This document shows positions 33,695-45,997 of a stretch of DNA of 64,000 bases, piece after piece. The DNA comes from Diphasiastrum complanatum (lineage: Eukaryota; Streptophyta; Lycopodiopsida; Lycopodiales; Lycopodiaceae): positions 60,078,077-60,142,076 of the forward strand of contig CM055092.1 of assembly GCA_029204225.1 (NCBI GenBank), written 5' to 3'. Below the pieces are notes generated by a model. That model was not told where the DNA came from. It saw nothing but the letters and a program-made list of their open reading frames with translations, and ran no database searches. The position numbers and the translations under genes were made by a program. Each line of letters begins with the position of its first letter. Positions within the stretch are counted from its first letter, which is position 1.

Positions 33695-36204
33695 ATGCCC
33701 GAACACTTTAAACGCTATACACTAAATGATGTGGTTATTATGTTACCTAAAGCACAACGTGAGCCCGAAGAACACGTGCTAGACTCGAAGGATGTTTACG
33801 ATGGCCCAGCTAGGACACAACCAATGAATCTTGCTGAATCAGGAGAGCTAGAAAAGATTGTACAAGTTGGATTACAACTTAATCCTAAACAATATCAAGC
33901 ACTCCACATGTTACTTATTAGGTATCAAGATTGCTTTTCATGGATTATCCAGAGCTGAAGGGTATTCCGACGTCAGTTATTGAACATACCATACCTTTAG
34001 TACCTGATGCAGTTCCAAAGATCACAAAGTTCTATCGCTGTAATCCTAATGTTGCGGATCTGATAAAGAAAGGACTTCAGAGACTACTTGACGTCGATTT
34101 CATTTATGAGATTGAGCATACCAAATGGTTTTCACTGATTGTCATTGTTCCTAAGAAGAATGGGAAATTGAGAATTTGTGTGAATCTTAAGGCCTTGAAC
34201 AAAGTGATGCGGAAGGATCACTTTCCGTTACCTTTTACTAAAAGCATTTTGGATCGCCTTGTTGGAGCGGGAGCTTATAGTTTCTTGGATGGATTTAGTG
34301 GTTACAACCAGGTTAAGATTGCACCTGCAGATCATCACAAAACCGCTTTTGCAACATAATGGGGCACTTATGCTTACAAAGTAATGCCACTTGGACTCTG
34401 TAATGCACCAAGTTCGTTCCAAAGAGTAATGCAATTTGCTTTTAAAGATTATCTATAGAAATTCATTGAAATTTACTTGGATGACCTGGGAGTCCATATA
34501 GTATAGATACAAACCACTTGGATTGATTGGAGAAAGTATTTGAAAGATGTCGCAAATATCAAATTTCTCTAAATCCAGAAAAATACCAGTATGGATTTCC
34601 CACGGAGTTGTGCTTGGGCATGTGATATCGAGACATGGCATTGCCACAGATTATTCTAAAATCAAGATTATTGTGGAATTGCCACCGCCAACAACAATTT
34701 GTGGAGTTTATGTGTTTATGGGTCATGCGAACTACTATTGAATTTTTTTTATCTTCTTTGCGGATTTAGCACGACCAATATACAAACTTACTATTGTTCC
34801 TATTTGGATAGTAGAGGCATTAGAAGCCTTTGAAAAATTAAAAAAAACATTAACTTCAGCACCAATACTGTGATCTCCAGATTGGATGGTTGAATTTCAT
34901 GTTCACACGGATGCCTCGAAATACGCCATTGAATCAGTTTTGACACAGCCAAGTGATTATAAGATTGACTATCCTATATGATTTGCAAGTAGACAACTTA
35001 CAGATCTGGAGAAGTATTATTCAACAACAGAATGTGAAGCGTTAGCCATGATTTTTTCTGTTCGAAAATTTTGTCACTACCTCGTGGAAACGCACTTTGC
35101 ATTTATACGGATCACCAACCGTCACTTTACTTGGTAAACAAGATGTGCAATACTGGACGTATTGCAAGATGGTTATTATTATTGACTGCATTTGACTTTT
35201 GAATTGTGGTTTGAAAGGGAAAGCAACATTATTTAGTCGATCACATTTCGTGAATTGAATCCGCACCAGTTAATATTGAAGTGGATGATGAATTACTAGA
35301 TGTTGCATTGTTCTATGTAGAAGCAGTACTTGAGTGGGCAGCGGATATTGTTGAGTACCTGATGCTAGGACAACCGAACGACTCTTTGACAAAAGTATAA
35401 AAGAGACAATTGATTCATAAGGCTCAACCTTATCAATTGATTGCAGGACAATTGTATCGTCATGGATCAGACAATATTCTACGTAGATGTGTTTTACGAC
35501 ATGAAATCCCAGATTTAATCATGTTTTCACATGATGGCATGGGCGGAGGACATTTCTCTACAGATATTATTGTTTGCAAACTTTTGCAATCAGGTTGTTG
35601 GTGGCCTACGCTTCATAAGGACACATAAACTTATATTCAGACATGTGATGTTTGCCAGCGAGCACGACGGCCTACTAGACAGAACTATGGACCCTTGCGT
35701 CTGGTTTTATCGCAAGCATCGCTTGAAAAATGGGGACTGGATTATGTTGGTCCTATTCATCCTGTCGCGCAAGGATCTCAGGCTCGATACATTATCGTAG
35801 TAACTGTTTATATGACCAAGTGGGTTGAAGCCAAAGTGGTCAAGGTTGTTGATGCAAAATCTATAGCCAAGTTTCTCTACAAAAATATTATAATCAGATT
35901 TGGATGTCCGATCGAGATTGTCAGTGACCGGGGTACACACTTTGTTAATCAAACAATAAAGTGTCTACTGGAAGATTTTTTTGTTATACACATATTTAGT
36001 ACTCCCTACTATCCCAGAGGGAATGGCCAGGCTGAATCTTCCAATAAGATTCTCTGCACTATTATGACAAAGACAGTTGAAGCGAGTCGGTCTGATTGGG
36101 AACATAAACTGTATGCAGTGTTATGGGCATTCAGAATAGCTTACAAAAATAGTACAAATCAAATACCGTTTCAACTGGTTTATGGTCAAGATGCTGTCAT
36201 GCCG

Positions 36205-36950
36205 CATTAGAGAGAATTTGAGCACAAAAGGGGCCTTTCAAAAAGATACCTTTTATTTTTTTTCTCAAAAGTTTCTTCCACATGGTCCAATCAAAACACT
36301 CAAATTTGAAATCTACGTAACATAGCTCCTTCAAATTGATTTTCTTTTCTTTTTAAAAGAACTGTAATTTTGCGTCGGGGGCAGCCCATAAATAAACCAT
36401 TTTATTTGTAGTATAGTATGCAATTCAGCAAAAAAAAAAAAAAACAGTGTAACTTTTGAACGTCAACTTGGATTGAGACGATTATGGTGCCATTAGAAAG
36501 CCCTCGACGAGAGCTTTTCAATGACATCCAACATGACCAGTTCTGAGTTATGGTGAAGAAGTTATGGCCAATCAAAGTTTTGGTTGGTCAAATCGGTCAA
36601 CTGCGCTTGAAAGAGATATCGGGTTGACCAAGTGTTGACCGACCAAAACTTTCATTGGCCATAACTTCTTCATCGTAGCTCAGAACTGGGTCATGTTGGG
36701 TGTCGTTGAAAAGCTTTCGTCGAGAACTTTCTAATGGCACCGTAATCGTCTCATCCGAATTCCCGTTCAAAGTTATGATTTTTGTCAGTCACAGACTATA
36801 CTACCCACATAAGAGCTAATCATCGAAGACTGTGTGGACAAGACTGCGGGTAGAAAAAGACTTTATTTTAGTATTTTACATTGCCAAAAAATTGTCATCC
36901 TACATGGCAATCTTTATAGGGCCCTTTCCAAGGCCAAATTTTCTCTAATG
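36205..36950 (+). mobile_element. E2: 746-bp non-autonomous relative of E1
   Basis: It starts CATTAGAGAGAATTT and ends in the inverted form AAATTTTCTCTAATG, an imperfect terminal repeat. It shares GAAATCTACGTAACATAG and the surrounding 150-200 bp with the left end of E1, and CCTACATGGCA with its right end. No gene is inside. It splits a Gypsy integrase whose frame continues directly across with no duplicated bases. The centre is a large fold-back. Confidence 0.85.
36450..36785. repeat. Imperfect palindrome inside E2
   Basis: Two arms of about 140-150 bp face each other around 36615. Paired words include AGACGATTATGGTGCCATTAGAAAG against TTTCTAATGGCACCGTAATCGTC, and GTTATGGCCAATCA against TGGCCATAACTTC. 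The transcript could form a long hairpin. Confidence 0.88.
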
Positions 36951-37349
36951 AGTGAATTTTTAATCCCATCTTTACGCATAGCGGCAACAAAACGGTTAAA
37001 TGATGATAAGTCTTTACATCTACGTCATGAAGCGTCGCACGAATTATGTGAAACACGATTGATGGTAGTTCATGCGTTACCAACAGAGAAAGCCTGCCGC
37101 AAGGCATGGCACAATCGTCGATTGCACAAAAAGGATCTGAAAGCAAGAGATCTCGCACTGATGTACAAAACCAAGCTGATCAAGGGAAAATTGAAGTTTA
37201 CCGATGAAGGCCTATATTAAGTGAAGAAAATTCTGAACTATGGCGCAGTAATTCTTGAGTACTTGGATGGAAAACGATTTGATACTTCGGTGAATGGCAG
37301 CCGATTACGCAAGTTTTGGCAGCCTGCTCCGCCAGTTCAGCAAGCATGA

Positions 37350-37955
37350 TCTAATCTATTTTCATTTTTTTTTTCAGATTTTTTATTTTCACTACTTAAT
37401 TGTCAAGTTTTTGTTTGGAAAAGACAGTAAAAGATAAAATAAAAAATAAAATAATAAAAAATGAGAAAAGACTGATGAGCAAAAGTCAGAAAAGTCATCA
37501 ACATGGGAAAAAAGAAAAAGTATTTTTGATGGAAAATGACTTATAAAATCATTGTTTCGGTCAGATGTTGCCTATACAGTATCAGAAACCTTAGTTGAGA
37601 TTTCAGACTGTACATCCACTTCAGATATATCTAAATTGAGTTGGGCAAAGATTTTTTTCCAGAAAAAATTCAGTTTTTGAGTCAGGCGAATGATCAACAA
37701 AATGCCATTTTGGGAACCTTCACCGAGCACCTTACTCTCCTTAGAAATATTCGCTGACATGCTAGATGGTCTGAAAATGTCAAAATTAGGTTGGCCATAG
37801 GTTCAGATCTTGAAAAAATACATTTATGACAGTACTTGGACGAAGGACCCTCTTGGGCGAAGGTTCATCCTTCGCCAACCCTGGAAAACGTTCGCCGGAT
37901 AGGTTAAGGGCCTCATAAACCTTTGCCGAGATTTTTATAGCCTATTTTCATAGTA
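37350..37955. other. Gene-free stretch after the Gypsy remnant
   Basis: AT-rich, with nothing recognisable. It may be the 3' untranslated part of the Gypsy or unrelated spacer. Confidence 0.35.
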
Positions 37956-39627
37956 TTGTACATGCCTGCAAATTTTTATTTAGAACTGATCAGCCAAACT
38001 AGTATTCAGTGTAATGGACCCTCCAAATTCACCTATAAGTTGGCTGAATTCGATTCATTCCTCACTTGTGCTAGCGAAGCTCTTGCCAATTTTTCCAACA
38101 ACCAAAGCCTTTCAAAATTTCAGAACTATTTTTTGATATACATTCGCGCATCTTACTTTTCGTTTTTGATCATCATGTCTTCCACAGATACGTCTCAGTC
38201 GTCTCGTTATAGTATCCATCGTGATGTCCCATCTACAATGGATATCATGATACTTCCTAGCACAAGCATGGTAACTCAGTGGATGACCCTTGCGGAGCCT
38301 CTGCTTACTAAAATGGGTATTCATGAGAGAGCCTTTTTAGGGAGAATCAATATGGACTTTATCACTTTTGCCTTCAGTACATGGAAGGAAGAGAAATCCA
38401 AGTTTTACATCACCTTCCAAGGAGCCATACACAAGGTGCGCGTGACTGAGCCGCCCTTGCTACCATAGGCATAACGTCTGGTACCCAAGCCTCACCCAAC
38501 CATAAGCAAGCCAAACAGGCTATTAAGCCTTACATAGACCTAACAAATGATTTGCATTGGACCAATGACGACTACCTCCTAGATTGAGCCTGCCATACAC
38601 GCTGCTGCCCAGCTCCTTAATAACTTTCTGATGGTTGGCAACCTTAGGAAAGACCGCATCACTTCTCAAATCCTATATAGGATAGTCGAGTCCTATGTCA
38701 AGATAGCCAAGGCCCCTCTCAAATCGTATATCTGGTTCAAGACTGTTTTCAGTGAGCTCAAACGAGCCATTAAGAGCAATACCAAACAGCAGTTCGCTGC
38801 TGGCTCCTTGTTATCTCTTCAAGCGGCCTCCCACCTTGAAAACAAAATCCATGGCTTTCACCAAGATTCTGTGCTTTCGGTTTATGAAGAAGCATCGGCC
38901 GAGTCATCCCACCAGGCCTCCAATTCACATAGTCGACGTCGTCCATGCAACGAGATCGTCATTCCTGACTCGCCTTCCACATCACGACATCGTACTAGGC
39001 ATACATCGTCAGCTGCGCTTTCACCCCCTGTTGCTACTCGCACTGAACTTCCTATTCCCCCCGCATCTGATGCTTCTCTTACCTCTGCTTTCACTCAAGG
39101 ACAGTCTGTGACTATTGGGGCTACCATTCCCATCACAGCTGCCCAAGCCGCTCACCCCCACACACCGAAGTTGTTTACCAAACACGCAATACTTTATGGA
39201 TATGTTCGATGATACCGACCCCCTTGGGGCCTCCGAAGTTTTTGAAATGCCCCATAGCCTTGCGCCCTTTGAACTCCAATCCCCTAGAAGAGGATTCGAA
39301 CAATTCCATAATACTAATGTTGATATTGAAGATTCATGCCAGTTATCCCAGCAACCTCAAGCTGAAGCCGCACCAGCCACACTTGGGATTGAGCAAGCTG
39401 TGAAATCACTGAAGCAGTTCAACGCCACAGTGCCTGAGGTCTATGAAGAAGATCTTTTTAAAGAAGAAGAATTACCTACACCTGTTTCACGCCAACCAAG
39501 GACAGTACTATCAGGTCCTTCTATTGCTACCACCTCCACAACAGTAGATTCTGGTGATGCTCTCAGTTTAGTCTCAAGCCTTGCGCAAGTGGTCCAGTCT
39601 ATGGCGGATAAGAAAAAAGAAATGTAA
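37956..39627 (+). pseudogene. Unidentified decayed coding region
   Basis: Three open frames follow each other: 37956-38468, 38631-39212 and 39115-39627. They are probably one broken gene. The first includes MSSTDTSQSSRYSIHRDV and a folded-looking part. The second is basic then Ser/Pro/Thr-rich. The third is acidic and Gln-rich, and its antisense is open too. Base composition is higher in GC than around it, which supports past coding. I do not recognise the family. It could be an extra gene of the adjacent Gypsy or a captured host gene. Confidence 0.4.
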
Positions 39628-39639
39628 CAGAGAATCTCG

Positions 39640-40960
39640 GATATGGGATCGGAAAATACTCTTATCAACCAGAAGATTATTCAGCTGGACAGAGAATTGA
39701 AGATTGTCATCTATCTACTTCTACTTTGGAAGATAGAGATTTACTATTGCATTACAGAGTTGGTCATGTCAATTTTACTTATCTTTAAAATATGTCAACA
39801 AAAAATATTGTTCGAGATCTCAATTACACTAATGTTTCAGACCGTATAGTTTGTCAAACTTGTATTCTAGCCAAGCATGCTAGAACTCCTTTCAAGTCTG
39901 ATTTGAAAAACACATCCAAAGGTGTGTTATATATTGTGCACAATGCATATGTGGACCCACGCAAACTCTCTCGATAGGGGGAGCAAAATACTTTCTGACC
40001 TTCATCCATGATTATTCGAGGAGGACAATAGCCTATTATTTGAAAAAGAAATCAGAAGCCTTGAAGTATTTTCAGCAATCAAGCAGGAAGCTGAGAAGCA
40101 GGATCTCTCAAATACTGAATGTTGATTATTCAGAAACTTTCAGTCCCTTGGTTAAACATTCATAGATCAGACTTTTACTTTCATTTACAACAATGGTAGA
40201 TTAAGAGATTCATCAAATGAATGTGCAAACTGCATTTGTACATGGAGTTATCAAAGAAGACATTTATATGTCTCAAACCGAAGGCTACAAGTTGGAGGGC
40301 AAAACCCATTAGTTATGCAAACTTTGAAAAGCTCTCTATGGACTCAAATAGTCGTCTCGTGTATGGTTTCGTCGAATCAACAAATCTTTTGTTCAGTAAG
40401 GCTTTATACTAAGTTCAGTTGATTGTAATGTGTACTACAAATCAGTGAATTCATCTTTCATTATCATTACATTATATGTTTACGACACATTACTCTATAG
40501 TAATGACACATTACTCTATAGTAATGACATTCGAATGTTGAAGGATGTGAAAGAGATGTTATCAAAAGAATTCGACATGACAAAATTAGGGAAGGCCCAT
40601 TTCTGCCTTGGTATACAAATGTTCATTGATTCATTTATATCAATTAGTAAAAGTATATTCGTAACCTGTTATTCAAATATCAAATGGCCGATTGTAAACC
40701 AGCCAAAACTCCAATGGATCCTAGTTCAAAATATTTGAAGGACCAGTGTCCCCAGTCTTTCAAAGAAGTTGAACAGATGAAACAATATCTATTATTGGTT
40801 CTCTCATGTATGCCATGATATGTACTAGACTTGACATTGCTTATTCTATTATTATACTAAGCCAATGCATGTCAAATCCAGGTTTCATTCATTGGAAAGC
40901 TCTACTTTGAATTTTAGACACATGAGTAGGTAAATGTGATTGTGTTATGTAGTTTGGATT
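39640..40960 (+). pseudogene. Copia fragment C5
   Basis: The pre-integrase histidine block and integrase zinc finger (CQTCILAKHARTPF at about 39860) are followed by a short piece of integrase. A deletion near 40090 joins this to RT, with MNVQTAFVHGVIKEDIY, a damaged LKxSSRVWF and a YVYDTLLYSND site in place of YVDD. It ends in RT/RNase H connection sequence around 40930. Integrase zinc-finger wording is close to that of C4. A 21-bp segment is duplicated in tandem at the active site (TTACTCTATAGTAATGACAC repeated near 40487-40530). The copy is dead. Confidence 0.8.
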
Positions 40961-42489
40961 GGTTTTCTGTAAGAAAATTGCATAGCACCGGTTTATTGAA
41001 TTCATTAAGTTGAATTTAGTTTGAATATCTATAGGACCATGAGTTGACCCTATTTGTTATTGAAAATTGTGACATTGGAACGAGAATGATACTTGGTTCA
41101 CATTTGTACTATAAGAGCCGTTGGAACTCTCAAATGCTAGGAATTTGGGAATGATAGTATCAACCAGTTGGGTTGTTTATGTGAGATAAAACCATGTGCA
41201 GATCCTTGTTAAATCACAATTTTGTTAATGGATTATTGCGATCCATTAGGAACAAATATGGGGGTACTCCAGTACTTGGTGGAATAGATATGTGCATATC
41301 TATTATTGAAAATCCTGATAGAGTTTTTAGATCTCTAGATTATCAGATAATGCGGTTAAAGATCTTCTTGAAGATCGGATCCTATATTTAAGTATAGGAT
41401 AGTCAGATAATCTGTTTGATTTTCTGTTGAGCAGGTCTAAAAGCAAAGGACTTTCTTGGAGAGAAAACTAATGGTATGGGACATCAGTGATCCCAAAGAG
41501 GGAATTCTGGTGCGAGAATGATCTGTAGACCAATGGTTAGTATTTACATTATTGGTAATGCTAACAGTTGAAACCATTGATTAAAACTTGTTTAGGGTAT
41601 TGGAGATGTTATGAGATATAGATTCGGATCCGTAAATGGTATCTCATAAATTTCAAATCGGAAATCCTTAAAAGCTATTTCTCTTTCAATGTAAACCTCT
41701 ACTTTTAGAAATGCTAACAGTTGAAACCATTGGTTAAAACTTGTTTAGGGTATTTGGAGATGTTATGAGATATAGATCCGGATCCCTAAATGGTATCTCA
41801 TAAATTCCAAATCTATTTCTCTTTTAACTTAAACCTCTACTTTTTAGAAATTTCTTGAATACAAGACAATTGCATTGAGATTCATATAATTTCTTCCAGT
41901 GTGGAACTAGGTTCTGAAAGACTATTAAAGTTACATGAATTTATGCTTCCATTTCAGTTTTGTGAATATAGCTTAGAATCAATCAATGTTTTCAACTGAT
42001 TAAGTGAAAAGGACATGAAATAGTCCTAATATGGTAGACCGGCCCTCCAGTGTTTGAGATTATTGGTCATGCCTAGATTTTATTCCACTTCGAGGCCTGT
42101 TGGTGACTAATGACCCTCTCCCCCCCCCCGAGACACTCTAATTGAGACATATGGAGTAGTGGATGTATATGTGACTGATATAGGCAGGAGGTATGCATGA
42201 AGAGATGTGATCTATTTATAGTTGACCTGCATGGAGATTGCATGGGTTCATGCACAGAATCCTACTCTCTATATATTGAGGTAGAGATTGTCTCGTCGAC
42301 GGCTTTGGTCTAGGTTGCCAGTTGAGCTCTTCTCCTCTTGCTATCACATGGCATGTCTTGGGGGTTAGATCTAGGAGGTATCTCCAGGAGGGATCTAGGT
42401 TTGGTTGGGTGGTTTTGCTCCATAGTCTCTCTTGTGTTTTCCTATCCTCATCTTAGGGGTTTTCCCTAGTGGTCTTTATAAAGGTGATG
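40961..42489. other. Gene-free stretch with a tandem duplication
   Basis: No gene seen. It contains the 153-bp duplication listed separately, and a CCCCCCCCC tract near 42121. Confidence 0.45.
41557..41849. repeat. Tandem duplication, 153-bp unit
   Basis: Both units begin AATGCTAACAGTTGAAACC (41557 and 41710). They share GTTATGAGATATAGAT and AAATGGTATCTCATAAAT; the second has a small internal loss. Similarity is about 90% by eye. Confidence 0.9.
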
Positions 42490-43610
42490 TAGTATCTTGA
42501 ACCTCCGACAGACAGTACGTCAAAGGGTCCGCAGATGTCTGAATGTATCAGCTTTAGAAGTTCCGTCGCTCTGAAGGAATCCTTCATGAAAGGAGTACGT
42601 GACATGACATCTTCCCTTTGTTGCATGCATCACAGGATGTCAGGTTTGCATCTCTGATGCTCACTCCTGTGAATGCATTACTTTGGCTTGCCTTGTACAG
42701 CGCCAGTGGGTTCATGTGGCATAGTCTCCTGTGCCACAGAACGTCTATAGACTCATGAACTTGATGAGTTTGCTCTGTCAGTAGACGTACCTTCAAGTGA
42801 TACAGGTTTCCTCTTCGTTTGCCTTGTGTGATGAGCGTATTGGAGCTGACATCAATCACATTGCATGTCTGATCTGTGAATGTCACACACATGCCTACAT
42901 CTGCCATTCTAGCAACTGATAACAGATCTTTCTATAGTGTTGGCACATACAGGATGTCGTCTAGTCTTCTATCTCTTCCATTGGTGCTAAGCCAAAGTGC
43001 ACTAGTGCCGCTCACCTCTTGTCGCGATCCATCTCCTAGAACAATGTATCTGGAGAAGTCGATTTGTCGAAAGTCAACGATCATCTGCCTTGTCGTCACA
43101 AAGTGCGACGTGGCTCCTGAGTCAAGAACTATATCTTGAACATCCGACTGTGATGTAGAGCACACATCAGTGCATAGATAAGTAATAGAACTTTTGCTAG
43201 CTCGGTCTTCAGCCATCTTTGAGGATTCGGGCTCCTCCACGTATGATGTGTTGTTCATGTTTTTCTTCTTGCTCTGCGTCTTCTTGTTTCTTGGATTGTC
43301 GTAGCAATCCATGGCTGCATGACCTTTCTTGTGACAATGTATGCACTCAATCTTTGGATTCAGCCAGCATGTATCCACTGTGTGGCTGTCACGTTTGCTC
43401 TATGTCGCATGTCTTCTTGTTGTTGCCTTGCTGTCCGTTCCTTCCTTTCGATCTGCCTTCTTGAGTTCCCTACTTCTGCTAGTTCTAATCTGATCTCCTT
43501 GTCGACTCCAGGCTCTTAGATTGAGCTTTCTTCTTCGCCTGGTCCTTGTTGTTGTAGAGAGCTTGATCAGACTCGTTCTTGTCGTCGTAGTACGTTCCCA
43601 AGGGAAAACC
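42490..43610 (-). pseudogene. Copia fragment C6, gag to start of integrase
   Basis: On the minus strand: a gag C-terminal part rich in Lys/Arg/Asp (43610-43400), a zinc knuckle CIHCHKKGHAAMDC, protease VLDSGATSHFVTT at about 43120, pre-integrase LWHRRLCHMNPLAL, and integrase start with LLKLIHSDICGPF near 42530. It then stops. Only a few lesions are seen. It ends about 270 bp upstream of the psaH start codon, so it borders or forms part of that promoter region. It is a different Copia lineage from C2, C3 and C4. Confidence 0.85.
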
Positions 43611-43639
43611 TTAGCAACTAGTTTCACTCTCTCATGGTA

Positions 43640-43877
43640 ACCGAATGGATGGTAATGGTGAGAATTGAGCCAATGGGAAAGAACATAAAGTAGATAAGTG
43701 GATTGGCCAATCCAAAGCAGCCTCCTCCTCTTGTTTCTTCTCTCTTTTCTCCTTCTCTTTTTTCTCCTTCTCTTTCCAACTGCCCAAAAAAAGAAGAGGA
43801 AAATCAGGCTTCTATTCTGCACACAAATTACAGCATCGATCAGGAGCAAGCACAGACGACGGAGAAGAGAGAGAGAC
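43640..43877 (+). promoter_or_regulatory. psaH upstream region
   Basis: The short region holds GATAAG (an I-box word found in light-regulated genes), directly followed by the palindrome GATTGGCCAATC with CCAAT boxes on both strands (43691-43712). A pyrimidine-rich tract of TTCTTCTCTC type runs from 43735 to 43785. No good TATA box is seen. Nuclear photosystem I genes often lack TATA and use pyrimidine-type initiators, so this fits; the start site itself is not known. Confidence 0.55.
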
Positions 43878-44741
43878 ATGGCGGCCCTTGGCATTGCAGG
43901 AACTCCCTCCGTTGCCTCCTCGGTCAGCGGTAATGCCCTTCTTGGCCAGAAACTTGTGGCGAAGCCGTCCCGTCTCTCTTTGCCATCCCTTTCATCCAGG
44001 TTGTTGGCCTTTTTTGTCGCAACTAAGCTTTATAGTTTCCACAGCGCTGGATTAGTTACTAGTGTAGGATGATTTCCTATGTGCAGTTTTCTGGCAATGT
44101 CTTTTGAGCTGATGTGCGTTGGTGAGATCACAGATCTCGAAATTGCAGGTTAAATCAAAGTAATGGAGTACTTGTTCAGAATGCAAGATGGAATTGTGGT
44201 TTCTCATCGTATGGATTATGAAAATGGAAACGGTTTTCTGTTTTTGGATGCTATAGTCAATAGTTAGCGTATGAACATTGAGGGCAGAGCTAATGGATTC
44301 TTCATAAAATAGGAAGACGGGTGCAGTCGTTGCCAAGTATGGTGAGAAGAGCACGTACTTCGATTTAGAGGACATTGGCAACACCACTGGATCCTGGGAC
44401 TTGTATGGCTCAGATGGACCGTCTCCATACAATGGCCTCCAGGTAAGTCTCCACGGCAATATTTTCACTGAATTTGTTTGTTTGTTTTTCATCTGGACAG
44501 TTTTTTGGAACTTTGTTCATTCATTTTTTATATTTCTCAGTAGTTTATTGCTGTGTTGCAGAGCAAGTTTTTTGAAACTTTTGCTGGAGTATTTACGAAG
44601 AGGGGGCTGCTTTTGAAGTTTCTAGTTCTAGGAGGTGCAGGAGCGCTTGGCTATGCGGGCTCCACTGTTGGAGGTGATATTTTGCCTATTAAGAAAGGTC
44701 CTCAGAGCCTTCCAGCTCCTGGACCAAGAGGCAAAATATAG
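43878..44741 (+). CDS. psaH: Photosystem I reaction centre subunit VI, chloroplast precursor
   Basis: Three exons, 43878-43999, 44313-44442 and 44562-44741, with GT-AG introns, give a 143-residue precursor. Residues 1-40 ([18 protein letters not shown]...) are a Ser/Ala/Leu/Lys-rich chloroplast transit peptide. The mature part has [53 protein letters not shown], one membrane helix ([15 protein letters not shown]) and the conserved end [10 protein letters not shown]...PRGKI. PsaH binds beside PsaL in photosystem I and is needed for docking of LHCII during state transitions. Length and motifs are those of a working gene, and no lesion is visible. The start is the first ATG after the pyrimidine-rich leader; the open frame continues upstream but without similarity. 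Confidence 0.96.
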
Positions 44742-45963
44742 GCCACCATTTTCATAACCCTCTATCGATGTATGTGCAGTATATTTCAATGATGTTTCTC
44801 CCCTAAGACATGTCGTTCAAGGATTTTAAGTTTGACATTGTTTCAATTATCCCTTTCTTATTATACCTATATACTGTGATGGACATGATGCGTGGAGGTA
44901 CTCTTAAGTTCTATACATTGTATGCTTGTTATCTAAATGAAATATCGAAGCAGATAGCTTGAAGTTTGAACTTCAAAGTGATTTCATAATTACGCTCAAG
45001 TTTCGAAGCTGTTTGCAATTACAGCTTCTATGCCTAGAAAACAAATAGCAGGCCTCAATTGTGAAGATTGAACCTAAAACCATACAAGCCTCAAAGGCGC
45101 TATGTTAAATATTCCTTCATAATAGAGGATCGAAGCACTGTTACTTGACAAACACGAATATCATTGAAACGAGCTCTTTAATCTGCAATGTTGATGTTTC
45201 CTATGAATTAATGCGGAAACTTTCTCCTTCAATTCCAGTAACCCGTTAGCAATCTGGTGGGAAGTCTAAAAACTCGATATGTCGAGGCGGCTACTTCTGA
45301 TATTTTTTTCTTTAGGTTCTTATTTAAGAAGTGATGGCTTAATTCATCATGATTATACTTTATTTGGTTAGATGATAATTATCCAAGGTATGAACATTCA
45401 TTTACATGCACCTGCGCAGGAAACAATGACAGAAATTGGATATAAAGTCGATGCTCGTATGATGGTAGAATGTAGCAAAAGTAAGGCTTCCATGCCGTTT
45501 AATCTTTGCACCTGTCTTGAGGTTTGTGGCAAGCTACTCTTTGAGACGTTTCATAACTTTAATTGATCATTTTCTGTTTCAGTGCTTCATACACGTTGTT
45601 GCTGCTAAATTCCTAACGGGGGGTATAACATTCATAAGTCTACATCATATATCCATTGCTCTCATATTTGATTTAAGGTAATCATGAACTTGAAAAACTT
45701 TAATCACTTTTTCAGCTTCACATCTCCACAAGTGTCTGCCATCACATTCATGTTACTAGATTTTGTTCTCCGGATCCAGACTTTTACGCTTTTGCTGCTA
45801 TTTCCTTGCTATTAGTACTCAATTATATGGATCAGATAATGTATGTAGACTATGATGGTGAACAGATTAGAACGCGTAAAAGAGTGTCCTTGAAGGCCCC
45901 TCGTATTCTTTGAAATGAAACTAGCATCATTTGAGATTCACAATGAAATTTCGTGGAAACAAA

Positions 45964-45997
<34 letters not shown>

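Larger units (their letters stand above)
33695..37349 (+). pseudogene. Gypsy pol, decayed, interrupted by E2
   Basis: A Ty3/Gypsy pol remnant. RT starts before 33960 and includes IVPKKNGKLRICVNL, then FLDGFSGYNQVKIAP, then a damaged VMPLGLCNAPSSFQ and IYLDDLG (the Y-x-DD site). RNase H has HTDASKYAI near 34900. Integrase follows with a broken zinc-binding domain around 35530-35660 and a core from 35740, including GLDYVGP, VSDRGTHFVN and NGQAESSNK with the D-D-E residues. E2 (36205-36950) splits the integrase tail, which resumes at 36951 with FLIPSLRIA and ends at QPAPPVQQA. Many stops and shifts are present and no LTR pair was found. Confidence 0.85.

Noticed and set aside
38882-39094. Minus-strand frame opposite the unidentified 38-39 kb coding region
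   Set aside because: It is an antisense shadow; the plus strand has the longer chain of frames.
43698-43877. Upstream start for psaH giving 60 extra residues
   Set aside because: The added part encodes Leu/Phe runs from the pyrimidine tract and has no similarity to PsaH precursors.
43219-43933. Several plus-strand frames over C6 and the psaH leader
   Set aside because: They are antisense shadows of the Copia fragment or translations of the CT-rich leader.
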